Assembly (NCBI RefSeq): GCF_000018025.1
Contig: NC_009831.1
Location: forward strand, 62,001 to 126,000
Direction: 5' to 3'
DNA length: 64,000 nucleotides
From: Shewanella sediminis HAW-EB3
GTDB taxonomy: Bacteria > Pseudomonadota > Gammaproteobacteria > Enterobacterales > Shewanellaceae
Every line of letters begins with the position of its first letter. Position 1 is the stretch's first letter. Positions 7,675 to 17,520 of this stretch are shown in pieces. The notes below the pieces were generated by a model. It searched no databases and was not told the origin of the DNA. It worked only from the letters and a program-made list of their open reading frames with translations. The translations under genes were made by a program, and so were the position numbers.

Positions 7675-8700
7675 TCAGAGCAGTAGTGAAGAGACCTGAG
7701 AGCGGGTGACATTAGCCTGAGCCATCACCGAAGTCATCTGCAATGTGAAAGGGGTCGCCTGCATTAAGCGTTCGAGGCTGTTGAGTGTTTTTTTTAGCTC
7801 ATCATCAAAGTCGTTTTCTTTGTTGGCCTTATGAAGTTGACGTTGAATTTTATCCGCTGTTTGTGTTAATTCTCGCAATTGCTGTTCCAATTTAAACAGA
7901 GACTTATGGATTTTAACCACCGTTTGCTTGAGATCTTCGTTACTACCTAAGCGCCACTCTCTTGGATCCTGCCAGCTGAGTATTTCATCAACTTTTATGG
8001 TTCTGGCTTCTCCGGCTGGCAGCCTCTGGCCCTTACCAGTCATCATAATGCCGGCTTTTATCTTCTGCCAACGTTCATCATTACAATTGAACACAGTCGT
8101 CTCAGAGTGAGGAGCGGGAATCGTGATCTCAAGATTATGCATGGCTTCGGATAGGTGACCGGTAAGGGCCGCTTTGGAGGCGTTTGCCGGAAGAAAAATA
8201 GAGATAGAGTCCTTGTCTGATTGGATCTGTATACGCTCGTCTCTTGGCTTAGGTTGAGCCAGCTCAATCGACTTCAGTATAAACTGACGGGGAGCCGGAG
8301 GACGTTTCTTCGAGATGAGATTTAACTGGTGATCCAGCAGCGGCCTGTTTTGATATTCAACTCTAAGTTGTGAGAGGCGTTGTTGTAATGACGTTGCCGC
8401 CTTAATTTGAGCATTACGACTCTCACCGCTTAAACTGATCGCGCTCTGCGCTAGCCGCTTGAGCTGTTTTAACAGATGAAAAATCTGTTTAAGGCCTTGC
8501 TCCGCCACCTGGAAAGCCGAAATTTTATGCTGTCCTTGGGTGACTCTTGCCCAGCGCGCGTAGGTCTCCAGCCTATGGGAGGGAATGGCTGTGAGTTGAG
8601 CAGGCTTTGGTGCCTTACTTTGATGCCTGTCGTTTGTTGCAGCAACGAGGGGTTGACTACGTTGCTGGACATTTAAGCTATCGGAAATTCCATTAACCAT
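7675..8700 (-). CDS. lafW: Putative lateral flagellar hook-associated protein (lafW position)
   Basis: This 341-aa protein follows flgL by 9 bp and ends the rod/hook operon, the place of lafW in the E. coli Flag-2 and Plesiomonas lateral loci. The function of that gene is not established. The N-terminal half is helical and Gln/Leu/Arg-rich. The middle section (about residues 165-240) looks like a small beta domain (RIQIQSDKDSISIFLP; LEITIPAPHSETTVF). The C-terminal 80 residues form a long helix (KLEQQLRELTQTADKIQRQLHKANKENDFDDELKKTL) ending SQVSSLLL, reminiscent of the terminal helices of axial flagellar proteins. No catalytic motif is seen. The name rests on position only. Confidence 0.6.
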   Translation of the reverse strand: MVNGISDSLNVQQRSQPLVAATNDRHQSKAPKPAQLTAIPSHRLETYARWARVTQGQHKISAFQVAEQGLKQIFHLLKQLKRLAQSAISLSGESRNAQIKAATSLQQRLSQLRVEYQNRPLLDHQLNLISKKRPPAPRQFILKSIELAQPKPRDERIQIQSDKDSISIFLPANASKAALTGHLSEAMHNLEITIPAPHSETTVFNCNDERWQKIKAGIMMTGKGQRLPAGEARTIKVDEILSWQDPREWRLGSNEDLKQTVVKIHKSLFKLEQQLRELTQTADKIQRQLHKANKENDFDDELKKTLNSLERLMQATPFTLQMTSVMAQANVTRSQVSSLLL

Positions 8701-8709
8701 ATCTATTTC

Positions 8710-9627
8710 TTACATCTGCCCGAATAGCGATAGCTGGCTGACCTGCACGAACGTTTGCTGGGTGACCTTGAGTGTGGTGAGCTTGACGTTGAACTCGGCT
8801 GTTGCCTGGGCGTAGTCGAGTCCTTCTGTTTCGCCTATGACCTCCTTGTTAAACAGCACCATCTCTTCGTGAGAACCTTGTATCAGAGTTAAGCTGTTTT
8901 GTTTTCCGCCTATGTCGGTCATGGCACTACTGATACTGGTCAAGGTGTCATCTAAGGTCGTTAGCATGCTTTCGGCCACGTTATCGAATGCCGGATCACC
9001 GGGAGATAGTGTGGGGTCTTCCAGCATAGCGATAAACTCTTTTGTCTGGTTGAGGATATCTGTGCTGCCATTGGAGAAGATAAACTCCTGGGCCGTCACA
9101 TTGGCAGGCATCCATGAGGAGCTTGATACCTGCACTTCACGTTGGCTGGCGTCTCCCTGATAGATATAGTTACCGCTGGCATCGATTGAGATGGGCGGGG
9201 TATCAGTCAGGTTGCCGGAAAACAGATAGTTACCCCCCTCATCTTTTGCATTGATGGTGTCGGTGAGAGCGTCGAGTAGCTCATTCATCTCTGCGGCGTA
9301 GGCTGCCCTGTCTTCGGCAGAAAGGCTGCCGTTGTTGGCCGCGACCGTGATTTCACGCATACGACTCTGCAGCTCGGTCATACTCGATAAGTTACTCTCT
9401 GCGCGGCCGAAGCTAGTACTTAGAGATTCGATATTCTTGAGATACTGATTGGTTGCCGCCATATCACGCTCGCTGCCGATCACCTTGACTGAACCTATGG
9501 GATCGTCTGACGGGCGAAGGAGTGATTTACCTGTCGACATCATCTCATTGAGACGGGCAAGATCGCTGGTGGTATTTTGCAGATTGTAGAGGTTACTGCT
9601 GTACATGTTTTGAGTACTTACACGCAT
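8710..9627 (-). CDS. flgL: Hook-filament junction protein FlgL (HAP3)
   Basis: This axial junction protein links hook to filament. Its 305 aa have flagellin-like ends: RVSTQNMYSSNLYNLQNTTSDLARLNEMMSTGKSLLRPSDDP at the N-terminus, where the GK-x-x-x-PSDDP motif is diagnostic of FlgL, and a C-terminal helix (YAQATAEFNVKLTTLKVTQQTFVQVSQLSLFGQM). The middle carries a variable beta-rich insert (about residues 130-190). It directly follows flgK in the operon with a 12-bp gap. Confidence 0.95.
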   Translation of the reverse strand: MRVSTQNMYSSNLYNLQNTTSDLARLNEMMSTGKSLLRPSDDPIGSVKVIGSERDMAATNQYLKNIESLSTSFGRAESNLSSMTELQSRMREITVAANNGSLSAEDRAAYAAEMNELLDALTDTINAKDEGGNYLFSGNLTDTPPISIDASGNYIYQGDASQREVQVSSSSWMPANVTAQEFIFSNGSTDILNQTKEFIAMLEDPTLSPGDPAFDNVAESMLTTLDDTLTSISSAMTDIGGKQNSLTLIQGSHEEMVLFNKEVIGETEGLDYAQATAEFNVKLTTLKVTQQTFVQVSQLSLFGQM

Positions 9628-9639
9628 GCTCTTATGCCC

Positions 9640-11013
9640 TTAAATGCTGTTGAGAATGGTTTGGAATAGTTGGTCGGCAGTCGATATCACCTTGGCATTT
9701 GCCTGATAGGATTGCTGATAGATGATCAGGTTTACCGCCTCTTCATCCATATTGACGCCGCTGGTGCTTGCCCACTGAGACTGAGCCTCCATCTGTAACT
9801 TCACGCTGGTGTCGGCGTTTACCTGTGCCTGACGAGATGCGGAGCCCAGTTCACCTATCTTGCTGGCGAAGGCATCCCCCATAGTCGTGTCTGCGCCGAT
9901 TGAGTTGAAGGTGAAGCTTTTATTGGCCAGCTCGACCAACTCTTTGAGGTTACTGTTATCACCCGGAGTACCATCCTGGCCGAATGCCAGCATTTCGGCG
10001 GTAAATCCTGAGGTCAACTTGAGACTGCCGGCTGGGCTGTTCGGATCGTAGGTAAACAGGTCTTGTGTCGGTGTATTGCCGTTAAGATCTGTGCCTCCCG
10101 CCAGTACGGCATTGAACTCATCGGCTATGGTCATGGCTAACTCGTCGATAAAGGCTATCGAGTCCATCAAGCTGTTATCGCGATAATCGAGCAGGGCACC
10201 TAAGCTCCCTCCTGCACTTTCATCTACAGGAAAGCTCGACTGGCCAAATTGAATGCTGATCTTACTCATTCCCGGGTTGCCTGGATCGGGTGAGACACTC
10301 AAAGTCGAAGCCGTGGTTCCTGCCAGCAGAGGTTGTCCCTGTGCCAGAGAGATGTTGAGCATGCCATTAGAGTCTTCGACCACATTGATATCGACAATGG
10401 CGGCCAAGTCATCGACGGCGGCATCGCGGGCATCTAACAAAGATGAGGGCACATTGCCATTGTTGCCGGATGCCTGGATTTCGGCATTGAAGCTGGCTAT
10501 GGTCTGTAGTTGAGCATTCACCTCTTTAACCGAGGCGCCTAGCTGTCCCTCGATCTGAGATAATTGTGCATTGACCCCCTCGCTGATGGAGTTAAACCTG
10601 TGAGTTAATGCCCTTGCTTCATTCAATACGCCTTGGCGATAGGCTATCTCATTGGGTTGCTCCATGGCCGAGTTCAGCGAAGCGAAAAGCAGATCCAGAC
10701 CTTGAGAGATGTTGTTACCATCGGAGCCAAAAATTTGCTCAACCTGACCATAATAACTGGCCTGTACCTTGCTGAAGCCTACATCGCTGGTGGTATTCCA
10801 CAACTGAGCCACCTCATACTGGTCCGAAATACGTCGCACGCCATCAACCATGACCCCTGCGCCACCACCATAGGTTCCGCTGCCGACAGAGCTCATCATC
10901 ACCTGTTGGCGTGAATAACCAGGCACCATAGCATTGGCAACATTGTTTGAGGTCGTATTCAGGGCTGCCATACTCGCATTCAGCCCAGACATACCAATAT
11001 TTAGCATGCTCAT
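9640..11013 (-). CDS. flgK: Hook-filament junction protein FlgK (HAP1)
   Basis: This is the first hook-associated protein, added after hook completion. It has 457 aa, close to the typical 450-550. The N-terminal rod-type signature LNIGMSGLNASMAALNTTSNNVANAMVPGYSRQQV is present, and the C-terminus has VNMDEEAVNLIIYQQSYQANAKVISTADQLFQTIL, the usual end of axial proteins. It lies between flgJ and flgL. Confidence 0.95.
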   Translation of the reverse strand: MSMLNIGMSGLNASMAALNTTSNNVANAMVPGYSRQQVMMSSVGSGTYGGGAGVMVDGVRRISDQYEVAQLWNTTSDVGFSKVQASYYGQVEQIFGSDGNNISQGLDLLFASLNSAMEQPNEIAYRQGVLNEARALTHRFNSISEGVNAQLSQIEGQLGASVKEVNAQLQTIASFNAEIQASGNNGNVPSSLLDARDAAVDDLAAIVDINVVEDSNGMLNISLAQGQPLLAGTTASTLSVSPDPGNPGMSKISIQFGQSSFPVDESAGGSLGALLDYRDNSLMDSIAFIDELAMTIADEFNAVLAGGTDLNGNTPTQDLFTYDPNSPAGSLKLTSGFTAEMLAFGQDGTPGDNSNLKELVELANKSFTFNSIGADTTMGDAFASKIGELGSASRQAQVNADTSVKLQMEAQSQWASTSGVNMDEEAVNLIIYQQSYQANAKVISTADQLFQTILNSI

Positions 11014-11079
11014 CTCGTATCCTTTTTTCTTCGTTTCTGGTGGTGTATTTGCTCTTCTACCACTATTTATTTTTGTCTG

Positions 11080-11517
11080 TTACTCGCTTGGCTTGGCCAT
11101 CATCGGCACTATGAGTGCGGGTTGCATGGCTGTCGTGTTGCTCGGGTTCACCGACATTTCTTCGGCTACCTGATTAGTAGAGGCGACAGGCTGAGGGGCG
11201 GACTTAAGTGCACCAGCCAATTGTTTGGTCATCACACTGGCAAGCCCTGTGCTCTGCATCTGACTCAGGCGTCCAGCCAACTCTGCATCGTGCCAGTCGC
11301 GGTACATGCCATCATTTTGCGATGAGAGCGGGTTATCTTTATCGGCCATCACATCGGAGGCGCTGCGCATCTGCTTCAGTACCGTTTGTAAGAATTGCGC
11401 CTCAAACTGCTGACTCACCAGTTCGAGTGCACCATATTCACCATTGGCCTTTATCAGGTCGCCGGCGTTCATCTGTTTCAGATACCCATGGGAGTTTTGC
11501 ACGTTGTCTAATTTCAT
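11080..11517 (-). CDS. flgJ: Rod-assembly protein FlgJ, rod domain only
   Basis: FlgJ scaffolds rod assembly. In many gammaproteobacteria it also carries a C-terminal peptidoglycan hydrolase domain of about 150 aa. This protein is only 145 aa and contains just the N-terminal rod domain (ELVSQQFEAQFLQTVLKQMRSASDVMADKDNPLSSQNDGMYRDWHDAELAGRLSQ), followed by a short Ala/Pro/Ser tail. The wall-cutting activity must therefore come from elsewhere, as is common in lateral systems. The ATG overlaps the flgI stop as TGATG. Confidence 0.92.
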   Translation of the reverse strand: MKLDNVQNSHGYLKQMNAGDLIKANGEYGALELVSQQFEAQFLQTVLKQMRSASDVMADKDNPLSSQNDGMYRDWHDAELAGRLSQMQSTGLASVMTKQLAGALKSAPQPVASTNQVAEEMSVNPSNTTAMQPALIVPMMAKPSE

Positions 11518-12644
11518 CAGATCACCACCAATTCGGCTTCGAGTGCTCCGGCTTCATCCAGTGCCTGGAGTATCGCCATCAGATCCATGGGTGATGCCCC
11601 CAGACTGTTGACGGCCCTGACGACCTCCTCCAGCGCTATCCCTTCAGGCCAGACAAACATGTGGCCGTTACCCGTGTCGATATCGACTTGACTATCTGTG
11701 GTGACGACGGTTTCGCCCTGGGCTTGTCCCCAGAGCGCTCCGTTAGGCTGACTGACACTCTCTTTCTCTATGATGGTGACGGTCAGGTTCCCATGGCTGA
11801 CGGCGGCTTTTCTCACCACCACATCTCCACCCATGACAACTGTTCCGGTGCGACTATTGAAGACGACTCGTGGTGATTTTCGTCCCTGCTCTATCTGTAA
11901 CTCCTCGAGCATGGACATAAAGGTGACCCTTTCCCGCTTCGACTCCGGAGCCCGGACGGTAACCTTGGCATTGCTGTCGGCCTGAGCAACATCGGGACCA
12001 AATAACGCATTAACGGTGCGTTCAATGTTTCGCGCCGTCATAAAGCTGGGGGCACGCAGGTTGAGGACTATCGTCTCTGACTCGGTGAAGTTACTGTGCA
12101 TGGGCGCTTCGAGCAGTGCGCCATTGGGGATATTGCCAACGGTAGGTACGTTGATGGTCACAGAGGTGCCGTTACGTCCCTGAGCCGAAACGCCACCGAC
12201 GACTAAGTTACCCTGTGCTACCGCATAGATCTCGCCATCTACGGCGCGAAGAGGGGTCATCAGCAGGGTGCCGCCACGCAGGCTTTTTGCATCACCCAGA
12301 GAGGATACCGTGATATCTATGCTCTGACCCGGACTGGCGAGTGCTGGTACGTTTCCGTGTACGGCCACTGCCGCAACGTTCTTGAGCTTGGGGTCCGTTT
12401 TGTCATCTATCTGAACACCGAACTGTTTCAGCATATTAACGACGGACTGACTGGTGAATCTCACCTGAGTTCGATCCCCCGTACCGTCTAACCCGACGAC
12501 TAAACCGTAGCCGACAAGTTGGTTTTCCCGGATCCCCTGCACGTCGACGATATCCATCAAGTAACGAGTCTGGCTTTGAGCCGATACGCTATCCACGGTA
12601 AAAATGAGCAGTAGGCTCATGATCAAAATTAGGGGCTTTTTCAT
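11517..12644 (-). CDS. flgI: Flagellar P-ring protein FlgI
   Basis: This periplasmic subunit forms the P-ring bushing around the rod. It has 375 aa. A Sec signal peptide occupies residues 1-22 ([22 protein letters not shown]). Family hallmarks follow: [74 protein letters not shown] and a conserved C-terminal region ending [31 protein letters not shown]. It needs FlgA as its chaperone (17958-18704). flgH lies upstream, separated by 94 bp. Confidence 0.96.
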   Translation of the reverse strand: MKKPLILIMSLLLIFTVDSVSAQSQTRYLMDIVDVQGIRENQLVGYGLVVGLDGTGDRTQVRFTSQSVVNMLKQFGVQIDDKTDPKLKNVAAVAVHGNVPALASPGQSIDITVSSLGDAKSLRGGTLLMTPLRAVDGEIYAVAQGNLVVGGVSAQGRNGTSVTINVPTVGNIPNGALLEAPMHSNFTESETIVLNLRAPSFMTARNIERTVNALFGPDVAQADSNAKVTVRAPESKRERVTFMSMLEELQIEQGRKSPRVVFNSRTGTVVMGGDVVVRKAAVSHGNLTVTIIEKESVSQPNGALWGQAQGETVVTTDSQVDIDTGNGHMFVWPEGIALEEVVRAVNSLGASPMDLMAILQALDEAGALEAELVVI

Positions 12645-12738
12645 TGAATCATCCTGTTCTCAAGCGCTAACTCGAGGAGGTAATCTTGCTGGAACACTAG
12701 TGCCAGTGCTTTACCACCTGACGAAAATAAGAGGGTTC

Positions 12739-13401
12739 TCATAGGGGGAACCAGGGGCTGTTAAAGTACCGTGATGCCCACCCCATGGCATTGCTGTCTG
12801 CAATGGCACCCTGACCACCGTAGATGATGCGGGCGTCGGCGATCCTCTGAGATGAGATGGTATTGTCATTGCCAATATCATCGGTACGGATCAATCCGAG
12901 CAGGCGTAAATATTCATCCCCCTGGTTGAGTCTCAACCATTTCTCCCCCCGGATAAGCAAGGCCCCATTTGGCAGTACCTTAGCCACGGTGACTGTAATT
13001 GAGCCGGAGAGTTGGTTTTGTTGGGTACTGGAGCCTGAGCCCTTAAACCCTCGCGCCAATGAGCCGTCACCGGCGCCGCTATAGCTGGAGTCACCCGCCG
13101 AGGCCTGAGCTCCGATTGAGAGATCCTGCTCCTTATTGGCTTTCGTGTCGGCTCGTTTACTGGAGTAGGTTTTCTCGTCCAGCGCGACAGTGAGAATATC
13201 TCCCTCCCGAAAGGCGCGCTTATCTTTAAACAGGGTTAACATGTATCCCTGACGATATGCGCTGCCATCCTTCGCATCCGGCAGGCTGTAGTCTATCTCC
13301 GGTGGTGCCCACTCCGGTTGACCGGGCTTAGTGTCGGCTTCGGGAAAGTTGGCCGCACATCCAGATAACAGCAACAGCATTCCTATCCATAAATGACGCA
13401 T
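12739..13401 (-). CDS. flgH: Flagellar L-ring lipoprotein FlgH
   Basis: This is the outer-membrane L-ring subunit. Its 220 aa begin with a lipoprotein signal MRHLWIGMLLLLSGC, with the lipidated Cys at residue 15. Conserved FlgH segments include GSAYRQGYMLTLFKDKRAFREGDILTVALDE and SITVTVAKVLPNGALLIRGEKWLRLNQGDEYLRLLGLIR. The end GWASRYFNSPWFPL is typical. It sits between flgG and flgI as in most flagellar rod operons. Confidence 0.96.
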   Translation of the reverse strand: MRHLWIGMLLLLSGCAANFPEADTKPGQPEWAPPEIDYSLPDAKDGSAYRQGYMLTLFKDKRAFREGDILTVALDEKTYSSKRADTKANKEQDLSIGAQASAGDSSYSGAGDGSLARGFKGSGSSTQQNQLSGSITVTVAKVLPNGALLIRGEKWLRLNQGDEYLRLLGLIRTDDIGNDNTISSQRIADARIIYGGQGAIADSNAMGWASRYFNSPWFPL

Positions 13402-13445
13402 GAGTATCCCTTATCCAATGGTATTTTTTTGCGAATCGTTCATGA

Positions 13446-14231
13446 CTACAGCGACTGGTTGAGGAACTTGAGCATGTCATCGGATGCCGAAACGACCTTG
13501 GCATTCATCTCGTAGGCTCTTTGAGTGGAGATCATTTCGACCATCTCCTCGACCACATTTACGTTCGCTCCCTCCAATGCGCCCTGGCGAAGTTGGCCGA
13601 TAGCCTGATCGCCGGCAACGCCCTCTATGGCGGCTCCGGATGCGCCGGTTTCGCGATAGAGGTTGTCGCCTCTGGCTTCCAGCCCGGTAGGATTGGTAAA
13701 GTTCACTAAGGTGATTTGGCCCAGTTCCTGAGCCTCTGCTTGGCCGGAGATCTGCGCCGTGACGATACCGTCTGTCGCGATAGTGATGGTGAGTGCATCT
13801 TCCGGGATCTCGATATTCGGTACCAGAGGCAGTCCTTGAGAGGTCACCATCAGACCATCGCTATTACGATAAAATTGCCCGTCCCGGCTGTAGGCCAGAT
13901 CGCCATTGGCTTCCTCTATCTGAAAGAAGCCTTGCCCTTCGATGGCCAGATCTAACTGCTGGTTCGTGGTGAGCATGTCACCGCTGGTAAAGATCTTTTG
14001 GGTTCCGACGACTCGTGTTCCCGTGCCCAGCTGCAGCCCGGATGGAAGTTCATTGAGCTCATCGACCTGCCCGCCGGGTTGGCGCTGAGTCTGATAAAAC
14101 AGGTCATTAAACGCGACTCTGTCACGCTTAAAGCCGGTTGTATTCACGTTAGCCAGATTGTTGGCTATCGTGGTCATTTTTACATCTTGGGCTGTTAACC
14201 CGGTCTTACTGACCCATAATGCTGATTGCAT
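13446..14231 (-). CDS. flgG: Distal rod protein FlgG
   Basis: This is the main distal-rod subunit. Its length of 261 aa is standard. The N-terminal axial motif LWVSKTGLTAQDVKMTTIANNLANVNTTGFKRDRVAFNDLFYQ and the C-terminal GALEGANVNVVEEMVEMISTQRAYEMNAKVVSASDDMLKFLNQSL are both diagnostic of FlgG. The internal LAIEGQGFFQIEEANGDLAYSRDGQF motif is shared with FlgF and FlgE. Confidence 0.96.
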   Translation of the reverse strand: MQSALWVSKTGLTAQDVKMTTIANNLANVNTTGFKRDRVAFNDLFYQTQRQPGGQVDELNELPSGLQLGTGTRVVGTQKIFTSGDMLTTNQQLDLAIEGQGFFQIEEANGDLAYSRDGQFYRNSDGLMVTSQGLPLVPNIEIPEDALTITIATDGIVTAQISGQAEAQELGQITLVNFTNPTGLEARGDNLYRETGASGAAIEGVAGDQAIGQLRQGALEGANVNVVEEMVEMISTQRAYEMNAKVVSASDDMLKFLNQSL

Positions 14232-14301
14232 GATTTAATTCCTAAAGCTTTGTTTATCAAGGGCGGTTTATGCCGTCTGCTCAGTCAGGCTGAAAGTCCC
14301 G

Positions 14302-15036
14302 TTAAGCGTTTCTAAGCAGTCTGTTACCAGCTTCGGCTAACTTCTCTGCACTTTTCATGAGTTTTACCTGCACCTCAAACTGACGACTGAGATCCATGGA
14401 GGCGATCAGCTCACTGACCGCCTTGACGTTACTGGACTCCAGAAAACCGCTGTCGACTTTTACCTGTTCATTGGCCTGTAGCGGCTGGCCATCACGGCTG
14501 TAAAACAGGCCATCTAAACCTTTCTCCATGGTGTCGAGCTCCGGGTTAACCAGTTTGAGCTGTCCCACCTCCTCGGTAATGCCGCCCTCGGCCGCCAGCA
14601 CGCTGATTCGGCCATCGTCACCCACGAATAGTTCGCGATACTCCGGCAATACGATAGGGCCATCTATACCGGCCACGGGACGCCCGTCTATGGTCAACTG
14701 TCCATTAGTATCGGGGACCAGAGTGCCCGAGCGGGTGTAGGCTTCGCCTTGCTCGGTCATTACGCTGAACAGACCCTGCTCACGAATAGCCAGATCCAGC
14801 GTTCTCCCCGTAGGATTCAGGGCACCACTTTGGTGGCTGAAACCACTGCTCTGGGTCTGCGCCATCACGCGAGTCTGTAAAGTGTTCCCCATGGCGGGGA
14901 TGACGGTGGCATTTACCCGCTCCAGATCGGCCTTGAAGCCTGTGGTTTCGGCATTGGCTAAGTTATTGGCCCTGATGGCCTGAGCCTCCATCACCCGAGC
15001 CGCCCCCGCTGCTGCGGTATAAAGCATTTTGTCCAT
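14302..15036 (-). CDS. flgF: Proximal rod protein FlgF
   Basis: This is a 244-aa rod subunit (FlgF type: MDKMLYTAAAGAARVMEAQAIRANNLANAETTGFKADL). It lacks the longer insertions of FlgE, carries the DLAIREQGLFSVMTEQGEAYTRSGTL core, and ends with an axial helix (SNVKAVSELIASMDLSRQFEVQVKLMKSAEKLAEAGNRLLRNA). It sits between flgE and flgG, the conserved order. Confidence 0.95.
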   Translation of the reverse strand: MDKMLYTAAAGAARVMEAQAIRANNLANAETTGFKADLERVNATVIPAMGNTLQTRVMAQTQSSGFSHQSGALNPTGRTLDLAIREQGLFSVMTEQGEAYTRSGTLVPDTNGQLTIDGRPVAGIDGPIVLPEYRELFVGDDGRISVLAAEGGITEEVGQLKLVNPELDTMEKGLDGLFYSRDGQPLQANEQVKVDSGFLESSNVKAVSELIASMDLSRQFEVQVKLMKSAEKLAEAGNRLLRNA

Positions 15037-15046
15037 GAACTCTTCC

Positions 15047-16243
15047 TTAGATGGCGTTCAGCAGGGCTTGCTGCATGGTTGAGTTGGCATCCAGCACCTT
15101 GGCGTTCGATTGATAGTTGCGCTGTGCCGTCATCAGACTGACCATCTCTGCCGTGGTATCGACATTAGAACCCTCGAGGTAACCGCCACTGACCGAGCCT
15201 AATGTGCCGGTTGTCGGTGCGCCTACGATCGGTTGTCCTGCAGCGTTCGTCGCTGCCCAGGCATTGTTGCTTACGGGCGTAAGACCATTAGGGTTATTGA
15301 AGTCGGCCAATACGACCTGGCCCTGGATCTGCTCCTGACCGTTAGTGTAGGTGCCGTAGACCATGCCGTTATCGTCTAAGCGCACTCCGTTTAACTCACC
15401 CGAGGTGTAGCCATTTTGAGTCAGGCTTGAATTGCTGTAGTCGGAGGCGTACTGAGTGCTGTTCTTGTAGCTCAGATCCAGGCTCATGGGGGCAGCCCCG
15501 CCAGGGGTTCCTAAGTTTAATGTGACATTTTCACCACCGGTGAGTGCGCCCTTATCATCGAATTCAAGTTTGTTGGTTCCAACATCTTTGCCATCCATCA
15601 TGTAGTGGACATTCCACTCGCTTGGGCTATCGTTGGTTTTGACATAATATTGGGTCAGAGCATGTTCGTTGCCCAGGGAGTCATAGACGGCGACGGTGCC
15701 AGATGAGTGGTAGCTGGAGATATCATCCGGGTCGAACGGGGTGGTGGTCTGGTCTATCGGTTCCATGCTGGCATCTAAATTTGAGACAACCCCCACATCT
15801 GTGGTGGCTTTAGCGGGGAGGGAACCGGACTGCACCTGGAGATCACTCACATTGCCGGTTTGCAGTTGCCCGCCAGCCCCAACCGGGTAACCCTGCAGAC
15901 GGTTGCCGGCGGGATCGGTAATATAGCCGTCGGCATCTTGTGAAAACATGCCCGCTCTGGAGTACAGCGTGCTGCCATCTTGTCCGCTAAGCACGAAGAA
16001 GCCATCACCCTGAATTCCCATATCCAGCTCACGGCCGGTATAGACCAGGCTGCCACCCATTGAGAAGTTTTGGCTGGTGGACATGACGTTGACACCGCCG
16101 GCCTGACCGCCGTTGTAGACTGCCGAAAATTCACTGCGACCACCACGATATCCAACGGTGGAGGAGTTGGCGATATTGTTACTGATGGTATTGAGATCTT
16201 GTGTTGTGGCTTGTAATCCGCTTAATGCGATATTGAAAGACAT
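15047..16243 (-). CDS. flgE: Lateral flagellar hook protein FlgE
   Basis: This is the hook subunit. I chose ATG 16243 (398 aa) because the protein then begins MSFNIALSGLQATTQDLNTISNNIANSSTVGYRG, the universal FlgE start, and AAAGGA precedes it. A longer open frame to 16324 only adds sequence overlapping flgD. The core GIQGDGFFVLSGQDGSTLYSRAGMF and the end GSVSGGYLEGSNVDTTAEMVSLMTAQRNYQSNAKVLDANSTMQQALLNAI are typical. Residues about 150-330 form the hook-specific outer domains. Confidence 0.96.
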   Translation of the reverse strand: MSFNIALSGLQATTQDLNTISNNIANSSTVGYRGGRSEFSAVYNGGQAGGVNVMSTSQNFSMGGSLVYTGRELDMGIQGDGFFVLSGQDGSTLYSRAGMFSQDADGYITDPAGNRLQGYPVGAGGQLQTGNVSDLQVQSGSLPAKATTDVGVVSNLDASMEPIDQTTTPFDPDDISSYHSSGTVAVYDSLGNEHALTQYYVKTNDSPSEWNVHYMMDGKDVGTNKLEFDDKGALTGGENVTLNLGTPGGAAPMSLDLSYKNSTQYASDYSNSSLTQNGYTSGELNGVRLDDNGMVYGTYTNGQEQIQGQVVLADFNNPNGLTPVSNNAWAATNAAGQPIVGAPTTGTLGSVSGGYLEGSNVDTTAEMVSLMTAQRNYQSNAKVLDANSTMQQALLNAI

Positions 16244-16271
16244 GGTTATTATCCTTTGCTGGCTGTGTAGG

Positions 16272-16937
16272 TTATGAGACTTCAGAGATATCCAGAACTG
16301 ATACCGTGCCCAGGCCGTAGCCAAGCTCGGCCATCATCATTCCTGAGGCGCTGACGAAGTGGATCTTCTCAATCGGCGCCTGAATGAAGGTATCTGCGGT
16401 CAGCGTTTCTTCGCCCGAGGTGGCCTGGGCTTCTATGCTGTATTTGCCCGGCGGAAGACCTAGGGCTTCTGGATCTATGGAAAATTCGATATCACCGACC
16501 TCCTGTGGACCCAGCTTCAGGGTCGATACCACTTCGCCGCTCTCATCCATGATGTCGATACTGAGCTCTTCGACTGCGTTGCCTGTATAGACTTTGCCGT
16601 GAACGGTTTCTGTATCTAAGGTCACCTCGGAAGCCGGGACCATGGCATCTTTACCGATCAACTGCGCCGATTGGACTATGCCCAGGTTCTCCATCATGAC
16701 CATCTGAGTCGACTGGTTCAGGCGCATCTGCTCTAAGCTCTCAACCTGAGAGAATTGGGCTAACTGAGTGACATACTCGGTGCTGTCGATAGGGTTTGTC
16801 GGGTCCTGGTTTTGGATCTGCGCGATCATCAAGGTCATAAACTCATTCTTGATGGACGCCGCATCGTTACCCGGCGAGTTCATCACATCACTGGTGTTAT
16901 CGTTGCCACTACTGTTGGTGGTACTGTTTACATTCAT
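16272..16937 (-). CDS. flgD: Hook-capping protein FlgD
   Basis: This scaffold caps the growing hook and is lost when the hook is complete. It has 221 aa. The FlgD N-terminal motif is clear: IKNEFMTLMIAQIQNQDPTNPIDSTEYVTQLAQFSQVESLEQM. The C-terminal half has FlgD Ig-like beta segments (GNAVEELSIDIMDESGEVVSTLKLGPQEVGDIEFSID, LPPGKYSIEAQAT). flgE starts 28 bp downstream. Confidence 0.95.
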   Translation of the reverse strand: MNVNSTTNSSGNDNTSDVMNSPGNDAASIKNEFMTLMIAQIQNQDPTNPIDSTEYVTQLAQFSQVESLEQMRLNQSTQMVMMENLGIVQSAQLIGKDAMVPASEVTLDTETVHGKVYTGNAVEELSIDIMDESGEVVSTLKLGPQEVGDIEFSIDPEALGLPPGKYSIEAQATSGEETLTADTFIQAPIEKIHFVSASGMMMAELGYGLGTVSVLDISEVS

Positions 16938-17002
16938 CCTGTCTAACTCCGACTCATATCTGAAGCTGTCGTTTCGACATCTTCAGTCTGTTATTCATTA
17001 AG

Positions 17003-17422
17003 TTACTTGGTGCCCAGCTGCAGGAGACCTTGTTGCATGGAGCGCGCCTGGTTCATCACTTCGACACTGGTTTCAAATGAGCGACTCGCCGCCATCATGT
17101 CTGCCATCTCCTCGACGGTGTTGACGTTGGAGTAGGCGACATAACCCTGTTCATCGGCAAAAGGATGATCAGGTTCGTAGCGCATATCTAGTGGTGCATC
17201 GGTTTCAACTATGGCGGCGACCTCTACCTGTGCGCCGGAGACCTCGCCGGCTTGCGTCTGGTTATAGATGGTGGAAAATACCGGCTTTAATGCTCTGTAA
17301 GCACTATCTTGAGTCTCTGCCGCCGCGCCAGCATTGGCCAGGTTGCTGGCCACGGTATTGAGGCGAATGCTCTGGGCATGCATGCCGGCTCCCGCTATTT
17401 GATAGATCTCTCCAAAAGACAT
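17003..17422 (-). CDS. flgC: Proximal rod protein FlgC
   Basis: This 139-aa rod subunit has the FlgC signature IYQIAGAGMHAQSIRLNTVASNLANAGAAAETQDSAYRALKPVFST and the C-terminal GYVAYSNVNTVEEMADMMAASRSFETSVEVMNQARSMQQGLLQLG. It follows flgB after a 98-bp gap that contains no gene. Confidence 0.96.
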   Translation of the reverse strand: MSFGEIYQIAGAGMHAQSIRLNTVASNLANAGAAAETQDSAYRALKPVFSTIYNQTQAGEVSGAQVEVAAIVETDAPLDMRYEPDHPFADEQGYVAYSNVNTVEEMADMMAASRSFETSVEVMNQARSMQQGLLQLGTK

Positions 17423-17520
17423 GGTTAGATTCTCACTCCTGAATTCAAAACAATTTACTGTATCTACGCTGCGGTCAATGGCTGCGTTACATCGGCTCTG
17501 TAACTGAGAAAACGCTCCGC

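Noticed and set aside
11208..11594. 128-codon plus-strand frame over flgJ/flgI
   Set aside because: Shadow of two well-identified genes on the other strand.
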